Shown: positions 50,630-59,191 of the stretch, one piece after another
Layout: every line of letters begins with the position of its first letter
How positions within the stretch are numbered: position 1 is the first letter of the stretch
From: DASXVX01 sp036504075
GTDB taxonomy: Bacteria; Bacillota; Sulfobacillia; Symbiobacteriales; Symbiobacteriaceae
NCBI GenBank assembly: GCA_036504075.1
Contig: DASXVX010000055.1
Coordinates: 124,001 to 188,000, forward strand
DNA length: 64,000 bases
Direction of reading: 5' to 3'
Notes under the pieces: model-generated
What the model saw: the letters and a program-made list of their open reading frames with translations, nothing else
The model's database searches: none
What the model was told of the DNA's origin: nothing
Translations under genes and position numbers: made by a program

Positions 50630-51682
50630 ATGCGTAGGTCTGCCGCACTCCTGTTGGTGCTCATGGCGCTCCTGTCCGCCTGTTCGTCGTCCCTGCCCGG
50701 GCCCGCGGCCACGCAGCACCGCATTCGGATCGGCTTCTTGCTGGACACGCTCCAGGAAGAGCGGTGGCAGCGAGACCGGGACCTGTTTGTGGGGCGGGCG
50801 CGCGAACTCGGCGCCGAAGTGCTCGTGCAGTCCGCCGCCGGCGACGACGACCTCCAGTTGTCACAGGCGGAGAACATGCTGCGGCGCGGGGTCGACATTC
50901 TGGTCATTGTGCCCCACAACGCCAAAGCCATGGCGCCCGCCGTTACCATGGCCCATGCTGCCGGCGTCCAAGTAATCGCCTACGACCGGCTCATTCGGGA
51001 CGCCGATGTGGACATGTACATTTCGTTCGACAACGAGCGGGTGGGCGAACTGCAGGCCGAGCAGATGGTCGGCCTGGTGCCGCGGGGAAATTACGTCTAC
51101 ATCGGCGGCGCCGAAACGGACAACAACGCGTCCATGCTGCAGGCCGGCGTCATGAAAGTGCTTCAGCCCCTGATCGACAAGGGCGATATTCTGCTGGTGT
51201 ACAACAAGTTCACGCCAGACTGGCGCCCCGAAGAGGCGGAACGCAACATGGAGCAGGCGCTGGTGAAGGCCAACGAGAAAGTGGACGCGGTCCTTTGCGG
51301 CAACGACGCCACGGCCGGTGGCGCCGTGCAGGCGCTCTACCGGCATAAGTTGGCCGGTCGGGTCCCCGTCGCGGGACAGGACGCGGACCTGGCCGCCGTG
51401 CAACGGATCGTCCAGGGTACGCAGGTCATCACGGTTTACAAGCCCATCCGGCTGCTGGCCACCAAGGCGGCCGAGATGGCGGTGGCCATGGCCACCGGGC
51501 GGCGGTACGACGTGAACAACGCCATCGACAACGGGCGGCGCCATGTACCGGCCTTCTTGCTCCCGCCGGTGCCGGTGGATATTCATAACCTGCGGGAGAC
51601 CGTCATCAAGGACGGATTCCATCCGGAGCAGGACGTGTTTGGCCCCGCAAATCCGGCCCCACGCCCGGCCTCCACGCCGTAA
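50630..51682 (+). CDS. xylF: XylF-like sugar-binding lipoprotein
   Basis: A substrate-binding lipoprotein of 350 residues close to D-xylose-binding protein XylF: DTLQEERWQRDRDLFVGRAR, GVDILVIVPHNA and AYDRLIRDADVDMYISFDNE are XylF hallmarks. The lipobox is LLSAC (Cys18). The start follows AAGGAGGAACGCC. No xylG/xylH follow; instead the mglBAC set is next, so it may hand its sugar to MglAC or to another permease, or serve as a second input to the sensor system. It starts 11 bases after the regulator gene and is probably cotranscribed with it. Confidence 0.85.
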   Translation: MRRSAALLLVLMALLSACSSSLPGPAATQHRIRIGFLLDTLQEERWQRDRDLFVGRARELGAEVLVQSAAGDDDLQLSQAENMLRRGVDILVIVPHNAKAMAPAVTMAHAAGVQVIAYDRLIRDADVDMYISFDNERVGELQAEQMVGLVPRGNYVYIGGAETDNNASMLQAGVMKVLQPLIDKGDILLVYNKFTPDWRPEEAERNMEQALVKANEKVDAVLCGNDATAGGAVQALYRHKLAGRVPVAGQDADLAAVQRIVQGTQVITVYKPIRLLATKAAEMAVAMATGRRYDVNNAIDNGRRHVPAFLLPPVPVDIHNLRETVIKDGFHPEQDVFGPANPAPRPASTP

Positions 51683-51874
51683 CCCAGGACAAATTCGCCT
51701 ATCAGTACTAGCAATATCGGGACCCGACCCCGATATTTCCACCCCGAATTGGTCCAGTAGGAAGACCAGTTACTGCATGGTTTTCGCAATTCCCCGTCCC
51801 TAGAATGGTATTTAGGGTGTGCTAAGTTCCGCCTTCACAGAGGCACCCCGAATTCCAATCGAGGGGGAAGCGTT
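51683..51874. promoter_or_regulatory. Upstream region of mglB, probable target of the YesN-like regulator
   Basis: About 190 bases of distinctly lower GC. Imperfect dyads are present, for example CGATATTTCCACCCCGAATTGGTCC, and TAGAATGGTATTTAGG resembles a -10 area. This gap before a highly expressed binding-protein gene is the natural regulated promoter of the transport operon. No catabolite (cre) site was recognised. Confidence 0.35.
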
Positions 51875-52921
51875 TTGAAAAAGCTCCTGACGATTCTGGT
51901 CGCATCTGCGTTGCTGCTCGCAGCCTGCAGCAGCACCAAGACGGGTGACAAGCCGGCAGCCGGCAACACGCCCGCACCGGCCGGCAAACCCAAGATCGGC
52001 GTCACCATCTACAAGTATGACGACAACTTCATGTCCTTCGTCCGGCGGGCCATCGAGAAGAACGGCGACAAGGCCGAAATGTCGATGAACGACTCCCAGA
52101 ACGACCAGGGCAAGCAGAACGAGCAGGTCGACACCATGATTTCCAAGGGCGTCAAGGCCCTGGCCATCAACCTGGTCAACCCGCAAGGCGCTGCCACCAT
52201 CATCACCAAGGCGAAGGCGGCGGGCCTGCCCGTCATCTTCTTCAACAAGGAGCCGTCCCAGGCTGACCTGAAGAGCTACGACAAGGCGTGGTACGTCGGC
52301 ACCACCTCCGCCGAGTCCGGCGTCATGATGGGCCAGCTGATCGTCGACTCCTGGAAGGCCCATCCCGAGTGGGACAAGAACAAGGACGGCAAGATCCAGT
52401 ACGTCATGCTCAAGGGTGAGCCCGGCCATCCGGACGCCGAAGCCCGCACGAAGTTCTCCATCGAGACCGTGACCAAGGCCGGCATCAACGTGGACAAGCT
52501 CGAAGAGCAGACCGGCATGTGGGACTCGGTCAAGGGTAAGGAACTCATGGACGCCTGGCTGGCGAAGCACGGCGACAAGATTGAATTCGTCGTCTGCAAC
52601 AACGACGCCATGGCCCTCGGCGCCATCCAGTCGCTCAAGGCCAACGGCTATTTCAAGGACAACAAGTTCATGCCGGTCGTCGCCGTGGACGCCATCCCCG
52701 ACGCCCTGACCCAGATCAAGGAAGGCACCCTGGTCGGCTCCGTCCTGAACGACGCCAAGAACCAGGGCCAGGCCACTTTCGACCTCGTCTTCAACGTGGC
52801 GCAGGGCAAGGCCCCGACCGACGGCACCAAGTGGAAGCTTGGCGACGACAAGGCCGTCCGCGTCCCTTACCTCGGCATCACCAAGGCGAACCTCGCGGTC
52901 GCTGAGGAAGCTTACAAATAA
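51875..52921 (+). CDS. mglB: Galactose/methyl-galactoside-binding lipoprotein
   Basis: A substrate-binding lipoprotein of 348 residues closely matching MglB. Lipobox LLAAC (Cys18). The calcium-binding loop DKNKDGKIQ, the segment LKGEPGHPDAEART and CNNDAMALGAIQSLKANG are characteristic, and galactose-contacting residues (Asp, Asn, Trp in GMWDSVKG and NNDAM) are in place. TTG 51875 follows GAGGGGGAAG. A strong hairpin lies between it and mglA, as expected when the binding protein is made in excess. It delivers sugar to MglAC. Confidence 0.92.
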   Translation: MKKLLTILVASALLLAACSSTKTGDKPAAGNTPAPAGKPKIGVTIYKYDDNFMSFVRRAIEKNGDKAEMSMNDSQNDQGKQNEQVDTMISKGVKALAINLVNPQGAATIITKAKAAGLPVIFFNKEPSQADLKSYDKAWYVGTTSAESGVMMGQLIVDSWKAHPEWDKNKDGKIQYVMLKGEPGHPDAEARTKFSIETVTKAGINVDKLEEQTGMWDSVKGKELMDAWLAKHGDKIEFVVCNNDAMALGAIQSLKANGYFKDNKFMPVVAVDAIPDALTQIKEGTLVGSVLNDAKNQGQATFDLVFNVAQGKAPTDGTKWKLGDDKAVRVPYLGITKANLAVAEEAYK

Positions 52922-52950
52922 CCTGACGGCACAAGCGTAAAGCGAGCATG

Positions 52951-52974
52951 CAAGGTGCACACCTGTGCACCTTG
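52951..52974 (+). repeat. Intercistronic hairpin between mglB and mglA
   Basis: CAAGGTGCACA-CC-TGTGCACCTTG, a perfect 11-bp inverted repeat followed by TTTGCG. It probably stabilises the upstream mRNA end or partly terminates, giving more MglB than MglA. Confidence 0.75.
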
Positions 52975-52995
52975 TTTGCGCAAGGAGATGTACGC

Positions 52996-54501
52996 ATGAC
53001 GACCTCTCATCCCTATCTGTTGGAGATGAACGCCATCTCCAAGGAATTCCCTGGTGTCAAGGCGCTCGACCAGGTCACGGTCCGCATTCGGCCGGGGACT
53101 GTTCACGCCTTGATGGGGGAGAACGGCGCCGGCAAGTCCACGTTAATGAAGTGCCTGTTCGGGATTTACCATGCCGACGCCGGAGAGATCATCCTGGAAG
53201 GTCGTAAGGTCAGTTTTGCCACCGCCCGGCAGGCGCTGGACCACGGTGTCTCCATGGTGCATCAGGAACTGAACCAGGTCCGCCAGCGCGATGTCATGGA
53301 GAACATCTGGCTGGGCCGCTTTCCGATGAAAGGCCCGCTCGTTGACCATAAGACAATGTACGAGGAGACCCGGCGCATTTTCAAGGATCTCGACATTGGC
53401 ATCGATCCCCATGAGAAAGTCCACCGGCTCTCGGTCTCGCAGATGCAGACGGTCGAAATCGCCAAGGCGGTCTCCTACAGTTCCAAGGTCATCGTGATGG
53501 ACGAGCCGACCTCGTCGCTGACCGAAAAAGAAGTGGAACACCTGTTCCGCATTATCGACGCGCTGCGGCAAAAGGGCTGCGCCATCATCTATATCTCGCA
53601 CAAAATGGAAGAGATCTTGAAGATCGCCGACGAAGTGACGATTATGCGGGATGGCAAACTGATTGCGACCAAACCGGCCAAAGAGCTGACCACCGATGAG
53701 ATCATCCGGCTCATGGTCGGCCGTGACCTGTTGCACCGCTTCCCGCCCAAGGAGAACGAGCCGGGCGAAGTCATTCTGAAAGTCGAGGGATTGACCGCTG
53801 CCAACCAGCCCTCCCTGCAGGACGTCTCGTTCGACCTGCGCAAGGGCGAGATTCTCGGCATCGCCGGTCTCATGGGCTCCAAGCGCACCGACATCGTCGA
53901 GTCGATTTTCGGCATGCGCCATCTCAAGTCGGGCCGGATCATCCTCCACGGCAAGGAAGTCCGCAACACCTCTCCGGAAGCGGCCATGCGTAACGGCTTC
54001 GCGCTGGTGACGGAGGAACGCCGCGCCACGGGCATTTTCCCAGTGCTCACGGTCAGTTTCAACATTCTCATGGCCAACCTGAAAAGTTACGTCCGGCGAA
54101 CCGGCCTGCTGGATGAGAAGCAGGCCACAAAGGACACCGATTGGGTGATTAACTCCTTGCGGGTGAAAACGCCGTCGCCGAAAACGTTGATCGGGTCCCT
54201 GTCCGGCGGAAATCAGCAGAAGGTGATTCTCGGCCGGTGGTTGCTGACCCGGCCGGAAATTCTCATGCTCGACGAGCCCACCCGTGGCATTGACGTCGGC
54301 GCGAAATACGAGATCTATCAACTCATGCTCAACCTGGCCAAGGAAGCCAAGGGCATGATCATGGTCTCCTCGGAGATGCCGGAACTGCTCGGGGTCACCG
54401 ACCGGATTCTGGTCATGAGCAACGGCCGCGTTGCCGGCATCCTGGATACCCGGGAAGCCACGCAGGAAGAGATCCTCCGCTTGGCCGCGAAGTATCTGTA
54501 A
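52996..54501 (+). CDS. mglA: Galactose/methyl-galactoside import ATP-binding protein
   Basis: A two-domain ABC ATPase of 501 residues. The first domain has Walker A GENGAGKST, signature LSVSQMQTVEIAKAV and Walker B VIVMDEPTSSL. The second has the degenerate Walker A typical of MglA (GLMGSKRTDIVESIFG), signature LSGGNQQKVILGRWL and LMLDEPTRGIDVGAKYEIY. These are near-identical in pattern to E. coli MglA. ATG 52996 follows AAGGAGATG; the frame is open upstream through the hairpin, which is not coding. It powers import with MglC. Confidence 0.95.
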   Translation: MTTSHPYLLEMNAISKEFPGVKALDQVTVRIRPGTVHALMGENGAGKSTLMKCLFGIYHADAGEIILEGRKVSFATARQALDHGVSMVHQELNQVRQRDVMENIWLGRFPMKGPLVDHKTMYEETRRIFKDLDIGIDPHEKVHRLSVSQMQTVEIAKAVSYSSKVIVMDEPTSSLTEKEVEHLFRIIDALRQKGCAIIYISHKMEEILKIADEVTIMRDGKLIATKPAKELTTDEIIRLMVGRDLLHRFPPKENEPGEVILKVEGLTAANQPSLQDVSFDLRKGEILGIAGLMGSKRTDIVESIFGMRHLKSGRIILHGKEVRNTSPEAAMRNGFALVTEERRATGIFPVLTVSFNILMANLKSYVRRTGLLDEKQATKDTDWVINSLRVKTPSPKTLIGSLSGGNQQKVILGRWLLTRPEILMLDEPTRGIDVGAKYEIYQLMLNLAKEAKGMIMVSSEMPELLGVTDRILVMSNGRVAGILDTREATQEEILRLAAKYL

Positions 54502-54518
54502 GGAAAGGTGGACAGACC

Positions 54519-55577
54519 ATGGTCGCCAAGGAACAAACCCCGAACTGGGACGGCAAGCGGACCCCGAAGTGGGACAAACAGCGGCTTTCCACGTTCTTGA
54601 TGAACAACAGCATTTACATCATCCTGCTCGCCTTGCTGGTCGCGATCGTGATGATCGAGCCTGGCTTTGTCTCCGTGATCAACCTCCGCAACATTCTCTC
54701 CCAGGCGTCCACCCGGGTGATCATTGCGCTCGGTGTCGGCGGCATTCTGATCACCCAGGGCACCGACCTCTCGGCCGGGCGTCTGGTGGGTTTGTTCGCC
54801 GTGGTGTCGGCGTCGATGCTGCAGGCGACGGACTATGCCTACCGGATGTATCCCGCCTTGCCGAAGTTGCCGGTTCTCATTCCGGTGCTCGTCTGCGTCG
54901 CGTTGGGCATCATCTTCGGGCTGATTAACGGCATTGCCGCGGCGATCTTCAAGGTGCCGCCGTTTATTGCCACGCTGGGCATGATGGTCATCGTCTACGG
55001 TTTGAACTCCATCTACTTTGACCGCCCGCCCTACGGGGCGCAGCCGATCGGCGGACTGGACCCGGATTTCATGCAATACGCCCAGGGCTATATCTTTAAG
55101 GGCAGCTTCGCCATCCCCTACCTGGTGATCTACGCGATTCTCACCGCGATCATCATGTATGTCGTCTACAACAAGACGCGCCTGGGCAAGAACATGTACG
55201 CCATTGGCGGCAACCCCGAAGCGGCGGTGGTCTCGGGTGTCAACGTGACCTGGACTCTGCTCGTGATTTACATGATCGCCGGCGCGCTGTACGGGTTCGC
55301 CGGCACGCTGGAAGCGGGGCGCATCGGGAGTGCGACGAACAACACGGGCAACATGTACGAACTGGACGCCATCGCCGCCTGCGTGGTGGGTGGCGTGTCG
55401 ACGTCCGGCGGCATCGGCACGGTGCCGGGCATCGTCACGGGCGTGCTCATTTTCCAGGTGATTGCGTACGGCCTGAACTTCATCGGCGTCAACCCGTACT
55501 TGCAGTATATTGTCAAGGGCCTGATCATCATCGTGGCCGTCGCGATCGACATCCGCAAGTACATCAAGAAGAAGTAA
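54519..55577 (+). CDS. mglC: Galactose/methyl-galactoside import permease
   Basis: A permease of 352 residues with about 9-10 membrane helices, preceded by a 25-residue charged N-terminus. Family hallmarks include GVGGILITQGTDLSAGRLVG, PPFIATLGMMVIVYGLNSIY and ARIGSATNNTGNMYELDAIA-like EAGRIGSATNNTGNMYELDA. It follows mglA by 17 bases with GGAAAGGTGGAC before the ATG. With MglA it forms the membrane channel of the sugar importer. A hairpin follows 21 bases after the stop. Confidence 0.94.
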   Translation: MVAKEQTPNWDGKRTPKWDKQRLSTFLMNNSIYIILLALLVAIVMIEPGFVSVINLRNILSQASTRVIIALGVGGILITQGTDLSAGRLVGLFAVVSASMLQATDYAYRMYPALPKLPVLIPVLVCVALGIIFGLINGIAAAIFKVPPFIATLGMMVIVYGLNSIYFDRPPYGAQPIGGLDPDFMQYAQGYIFKGSFAIPYLVIYAILTAIIMYVVYNKTRLGKNMYAIGGNPEAAVVSGVNVTWTLLVIYMIAGALYGFAGTLEAGRIGSATNNTGNMYELDAIAACVVGGVSTSGGIGTVPGIVTGVLIFQVIAYGLNFIGVNPYLQYIVKGLIIIVAVAIDIRKYIKKK

Positions 55578-55598
55578 ACCGCCGCCCCTTTCAGAGCG

Positions 55599-55629
55599 GC
55601 CCGACGGTGCATGTCGTGCATTGTCGGGC
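55599..55629. terminator. Hairpin after mglC
   Basis: GCCCGAC / GTCGGGC with an inner GTGCAT-GTC-GTGCAT segment. No clear T-run, so termination strength is uncertain. Confidence 0.5.
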
Positions 55630-55656
55630 TGGTTCGCGTGAGTGGGGTGCGGCGGG

Positions 55657-56721
55657 CTATGTGGCGGGTTGTGCGCTCGCCTCCCGCTTTCGGGCTTGCT
55701 TCCGGTAGGCACGGCTGACCCGCTCCAGGTAGGCGACTGCCGGCTCATGGCAATCCAGGCTACGCAGCGGGAGCAGGTCGCCCACTTTCTGGCGCATGAC
55801 TTCCAGGGTCAGGTCCTTGGGCTGCACGACCACCAACTTGATGCCCCGCGTCACGCAGATTCCCAGCTTGATGTAATCACGCGCCTGCTGCTTTTTGGCC
55901 TCGGCCTCGCTGGAATACCGGGCGGTGGGGCCATAGTGCTGGGGGCCATTGAACTCGAAGGCGACGCCAGGCGGATAATAGCGGTCGAACTGCAACTCCT
56001 CGCCGGTGTAGGGATTGACAAGGAAGCCCGGACTGGCGTCGTCGTCGAACTCATCGCTACTGACGAGCAGGGAGAGATACTCCCGCATGAGCGCCTCGCC
56101 GACGAACGACGCCTCTTCCAAGCGCCGGCTGACTCTGGCCGCCGCGTTGCCACGCCGTTCGGCCGCCGGATTACGCAGGCTGAAATGGATGGGGCTGAAC
56201 TGGTTCCGCTGTGAGACCTGAAGCCAGCCCGCCGCCTGCAGGGCCCTGACCGCCTGCTTGACCGTGTTCAAACTCACGCCGGCCAGGGCACTGAGTTCGA
56301 GGTAGGTGAACTGGCCGGCCTCCCGCCGGAAGCCGGGGGTCAGTTGCAGGGTCCCGTACAGCAGTTTGTCCCGAACGCTGACCTGCCGGTCCAGCAGCAG
56401 GTCGACGGGCACCGACGCCCGGCGCTCCGGGGTTGAGCGCTCCGGCGCTGTATGGAAGCCATTTGGCCTGGCCGACAGCCAGTCCGCAGACTCCAACTGA
56501 GATATCCCCCGTAAAACAGTGTGCCGGGCGAGACCCGACCGGGCCTCCAGGAGTCCGGGGGACATAAAGGCCGGAACGTCCCGAGTGTCGGAGTGGGGGA
56601 CCGCCTGGGCGGGGAGACCATCCACGCCGAAGTGGATGAACATCCAGAGCAGTCTGCTCGATGCGGCCAGGCGTTGGTCGAGGAGCAAGGCAGCCGGCAC
56701 TTGCACATTCGTGGTCTTCAC
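55657..56721 (-). CDS. HTH protein with a Vsr/PD-(D/E)XK-like nuclease domain
   Basis: A 354-residue protein with two helix-turn-helix-like parts, one near SGLARHTVLRGISQLESADW and one in LSALAGVSLNTVKQAVRALQ, and a C-terminal domain of the Vsr/DUF559 restriction-endonuclease fold: LQFDRYYPPGVAFEFNGPQH followed by KQQARDYIKLGICVTRGIKL. Candidate catalytic residues are Asp in FDRYY, Glu in AFEFNG and Gln/Arg-Asp in QQARD. GTG 56721 is the likely start, after GAAGGGGGGTG; the frame is open to 56853 but without support. It could be a regulator that kept a nuclease-like sensor domain, or an active DNA-cutting protein. Twin motifs upstream may be its binding sites. Confidence 0.65.
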   Translation of the reverse strand: MKTTNVQVPAALLLDQRLAASSRLLWMFIHFGVDGLPAQAVPHSDTRDVPAFMSPGLLEARSGLARHTVLRGISQLESADWLSARPNGFHTAPERSTPERRASVPVDLLLDRQVSVRDKLLYGTLQLTPGFRREAGQFTYLELSALAGVSLNTVKQAVRALQAAGWLQVSQRNQFSPIHFSLRNPAAERRGNAAARVSRRLEEASFVGEALMREYLSLLVSSDEFDDDASPGFLVNPYTGEELQFDRYYPPGVAFEFNGPQHYGPTARYSSEAEAKKQQARDYIKLGICVTRGIKLVVVQPKDLTLEVMRQKVGDLLPLRSLDCHEPAVAYLERVSRAYRKQARKREASAQPAT

Positions 56722-57271
56722 AGGGCACCCCCCTTCACCAACAGGTAATTCTACCCAGACAATGTAAATTCCTGCCGGGATATCAGAATTTGCATGACCG
56801 CAGTCTGGGATTCTCGTGCAAAATTTGACATCTCTGGCTGAAAAAGGGGTCATTGCTTACCCGGGAGGGGTATGTGGGAACGATACCAGCCGCCCGGGAT
56901 GGCTCACCAGGGCAGCAAAACGATTTCCTTTATGTGAGATCATCATGATTTGCATGGCTCGCGGTTCGGAAGGGCCTGCAAATGTTGACAATTGGGCTTC
57001 TTGGTCGTGTTCTGGCACGCCAAAGGCGGTTTTCGGCGGGGGTACCCCCGGCCGGCCCGCAGAAACCAGGCTCTTCCCTGGTATCCGCGCACCTCTCGCC
57101 ATGGCACGCGGTCGGAAGTCGTGCCTCTACCGGGTCCTATGCTGCCGCCGGACCCCGCCCCGGCGGGCTTTAAGACGATCGGCTGGATTTGCTTGCGACT
57201 GGGGCGTACTGTATGCTGTATGGAAATGCTACCTATACCTCATAGTCGTGTCACAAGGGGAGGCATCAGCC
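56722..57271. promoter_or_regulatory. Divergent region with twin TTTGCA-N22-TGCAAA-NN-TTGACA motifs
   Basis: No gene in 550 lower-GC bases. Two diverged direct copies about 160 bases apart (56782-56831 and 56942-56991) keep the same elements at identical spacing: TTTGCA, 22 bases, TGCAAA, 2 bases, TTGACA. The TTGACA could be a -35 box with the inverted repeat as operator. -10 boxes at 17 bases are weak in both copies. Confidence 0.55.
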
Positions 57272-57748
57272 ATGAGCCCGCCGCCATTTCGACCGGCGCT
57301 CCCGCCCGCTGATGAGGCCGAAGTGCGTGCTCTCTATCAACAGATATTAACCGGCTGGAACCAGCGCAGTGCCATCGCCATGGCCGACCCGTTCGCTGAA
57401 GATGGCGAGATCGTCGGCTTCGACGGCAGCCAGATGACCGGGCGGGCAGAAATCGCGGCGACGCTTCAGCAGATTTTTGCTGACCATGTCACGCCCGGCT
57501 ACGTGGGCAAAGTCAGATCCGTGCGCTTTTTGGGTCCCGAAGCGGCTGTCCTGCGTGCGGTCGCCGGCATGGTGCCGCCGGGACAATCGGACATCGAACC
57601 CAAGCTCAACACCCTGCATACGCTCATCGCCGCAAAGGGCGATGGCAAGTGGCGGGCCGTGCTCTTTCAGAGCACCCCGGCTCAGTTCCACGGCAGGCCG
57701 GATTTGGTCCGGGAACTGACGGAGGAGCTTCGGCAGCTGCTGTCATGA
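57272..57748 (+). CDS. SgcJ/EcaC-type SnoaL-like (NTF2-fold) protein
   Basis: A 158-residue protein of the NTF2-like superfamily, SgcJ/EcaC type: EVRALYQQILTGWNQRSAIA, MADPFAEDGEIVGFDGSQMT, then VRSVRFLGPEAAVLRAVAGM. The cone-shaped fold often binds small hydrophobic molecules; the enzyme role varies and is unknown here. ATG 57272 follows AAGGGGAGG at 8 bases; the frame is open far upstream through non-coding sequence. The stop lies right at the edge of a large minisatellite. Confidence 0.85.
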   Translation: MSPPPFRPALPPADEAEVRALYQQILTGWNQRSAIAMADPFAEDGEIVGFDGSQMTGRAEIAATLQQIFADHVTPGYVGKVRSVRFLGPEAAVLRAVAGMVPPGQSDIEPKLNTLHTLIAAKGDGKWRAVLFQSTPAQFHGRPDLVRELTEELRQLLS

Positions 57749-58351
57749 CGGAGTGACGTCTCGCGGATTGGGAGTGGCGACGGAGTGTCGTCTCGCGGAT
57801 TGGGAGTGGCAACGGAGTGCCGTCTCGCGGATTGCATGTGACGTCTCGCGGATTGCATGTGTCGTCTCGCGGATTGGGTGTGTCTATGGAGGCGAGCCCT
57901 GGGGGTGACGCAGTGCCGGGCTACTGAAGGCTCTGTGGGCCCCCGGTGGTGACATAGCGCCGGGCCACCGAAGGCCTCGTGCTTCGGGAGTGGTGACCGA
58001 GGGATGGGATACCGAAGGCCCTGTGGGCCGAGAGTGGCGACGTAGCGACGGGCTTCCGCCGTCTCGCGCTTCGTGAGTGGCGACGTAGGGACGTGCAACC
58101 GCCGTCTCGCGCTTCGGGTGTGGTGACGTAGTGATGGTTCACCGAAGGTCCTGTGGGCCGGGAGTGGTGACGTAGCGACGGGTAACCGAAGGCCCTGTGG
58201 GGCGGGAGTGGTGACGTAGCGACGGGTAACCGGAGGCCCTGTGGGGCGGGAGTGGTGAGGTAGCGACGGGGCACCGAAGGCCCTGTGGGGCGGGAGTGGT
58301 GAGGCAGCGTCAGCGGCGAGCGAAGCGAGTCCGCCGGACGGTGGCATCTGG
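57749..58351. repeat. Large two-part minisatellite array
   Basis: About 600 non-coding bases. From 57749 to about 57890 a unit beginning CGTCTCGCGGATTG recurs five times with 32- or 21-base periods. From about 57920 to 58310 a 44-base unit, close to CGAAGGCCCTGTGGGGCGGG followed by AGTGGTGACGTAGCGACGGG and TAAC, recurs about eight to nine times with increasing divergence to the left. The units contain CGCGCTTCGGG variants that link both parts. There are no unique spacers, so it is not a CRISPR. Confidence 0.85.
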
Positions 58352-58744
58352 TTACCCCAGACCTTTCAACGGCTGACTGTAAGTGAACTCGACCAGATGT
58401 CCGCTGGGTTCGCGAACCACTGCGAAATAGCCAACACTTCCACCCTCGTCCGTTGGACCCTCAACGAGCACGCCCAGTGCTTTGGCTCGCTCCGCGATCT
58501 CGGTGACTTCCTCGCGGTGGTCGCATTGGAAGCCGAAGTGATCAAGCGGCTCCCGCACTTCGCCACGACACAACACGACGACGAACTCCGGAAGTTCGCC
58601 TTCGGCAGGCGTGGGGCCAAGCCACACGGTGCCGCCTCCCTCGAGGCGTCGATCACGAACGACAGAAAGGCCACAGACGTCTGTGAAGAAACGGATCGAT
58701 CCCTCCATGTCGCTGACGGGAATCGCGAAATGAGTCCACCGCAT
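58352..58744 (-). CDS. VOC-family (glyoxalase/bleomycin-resistance fold) protein
   Basis: A 130-residue metal-dependent VOC protein. Two beta-alpha-beta-beta-beta halves are visible: MRWTHFAIPVSDMEGSIRFF and EPLDHFGFQCDHREEVTEIA. Likely metal ligands are His in THFAIPV, His in DHFGFQ and Glu in HLVEFTYS. Such proteins act as lyases, dioxygenases or drug-binding proteins; the substrate is unknown. ATG 58744 has AAGGAGG 8 bases upstream and gives the normal family start. Confidence 0.88.
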   Translation of the reverse strand: MRWTHFAIPVSDMEGSIRFFTDVCGLSVVRDRRLEGGGTVWLGPTPAEGELPEFVVVLCRGEVREPLDHFGFQCDHREEVTEIAERAKALGVLVEGPTDEGGSVGYFAVVREPSGHLVEFTYSQPLKGLG

Positions 58745-58915
58745 AGGCAATGCCTCCTTCGATGCCACCTAAAGTCCAGCGGGTCACCTGTGGCGGCCGT
58801 TGGATCAACCATTCGCATATGTAAGACCAACCGGAAGGCCGACATCAGGTGCAGAGACACCTGGTCGCTGAACACTGCAGCGCTGTGGTACAATCATGCC
58901 GCGGAGGTGATGCCG

Positions 58916-59191
58916 GTGGAGAAACCTCACGAACTGATGGATAACCAGGTTGAGCAAAGCCCCGTGCTTCAAGCTCTCCTGGAACGGGCAAAAGCCAATG
59001 GGCAATCGCTGGTCGCGTACCACGGCATCGTATTTGCCATTACGCCAGTTGAAGATATCACACACACATTCACGCCAGAGGAACTAAAGGAGTTTGCGGC
59101 GGACTTTGCTGCAGCGGACGAGCCAGACAACTACTTAACGGTTGAGCAGGCGCTTGTCCGGCACAGACAGCGGATTCGTCGTCATGGCTGA
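58916..59191 (+). CDS. Antitoxin-like small protein, pair 1
   Basis: A 91-residue acidic protein beginning MEKPHELMDNQVEQSPVLQA, with a middle strand pair (NGQSLVAYHGIVFAITPVED) and a helical acidic tail (TPEELKEFAADFAAADEPDN) that could wrap a toxin. GTG 58916 sits 8 bases after GGAGG; ATG 58910 is too close. TACAAT at about 58888 is a plausible -10. The end overlaps the following RelE/ParE-sized gene by 8 bases, the usual antitoxin-toxin arrangement. Two more such pairs follow with similar designs. Confidence 0.65.
   Translation: MEKPHELMDNQVEQSPVLQALLERAKANGQSLVAYHGIVFAITPVEDITHTFTPEELKEFAADFAAADEPDNYLTVEQALVRHRQRIRRHG

Noticed and set aside
57749..58351. CRISPR array
   Set aside because: The 44-base units are contiguous and diverge gradually; there are no unique spacers and no cas genes nearby.
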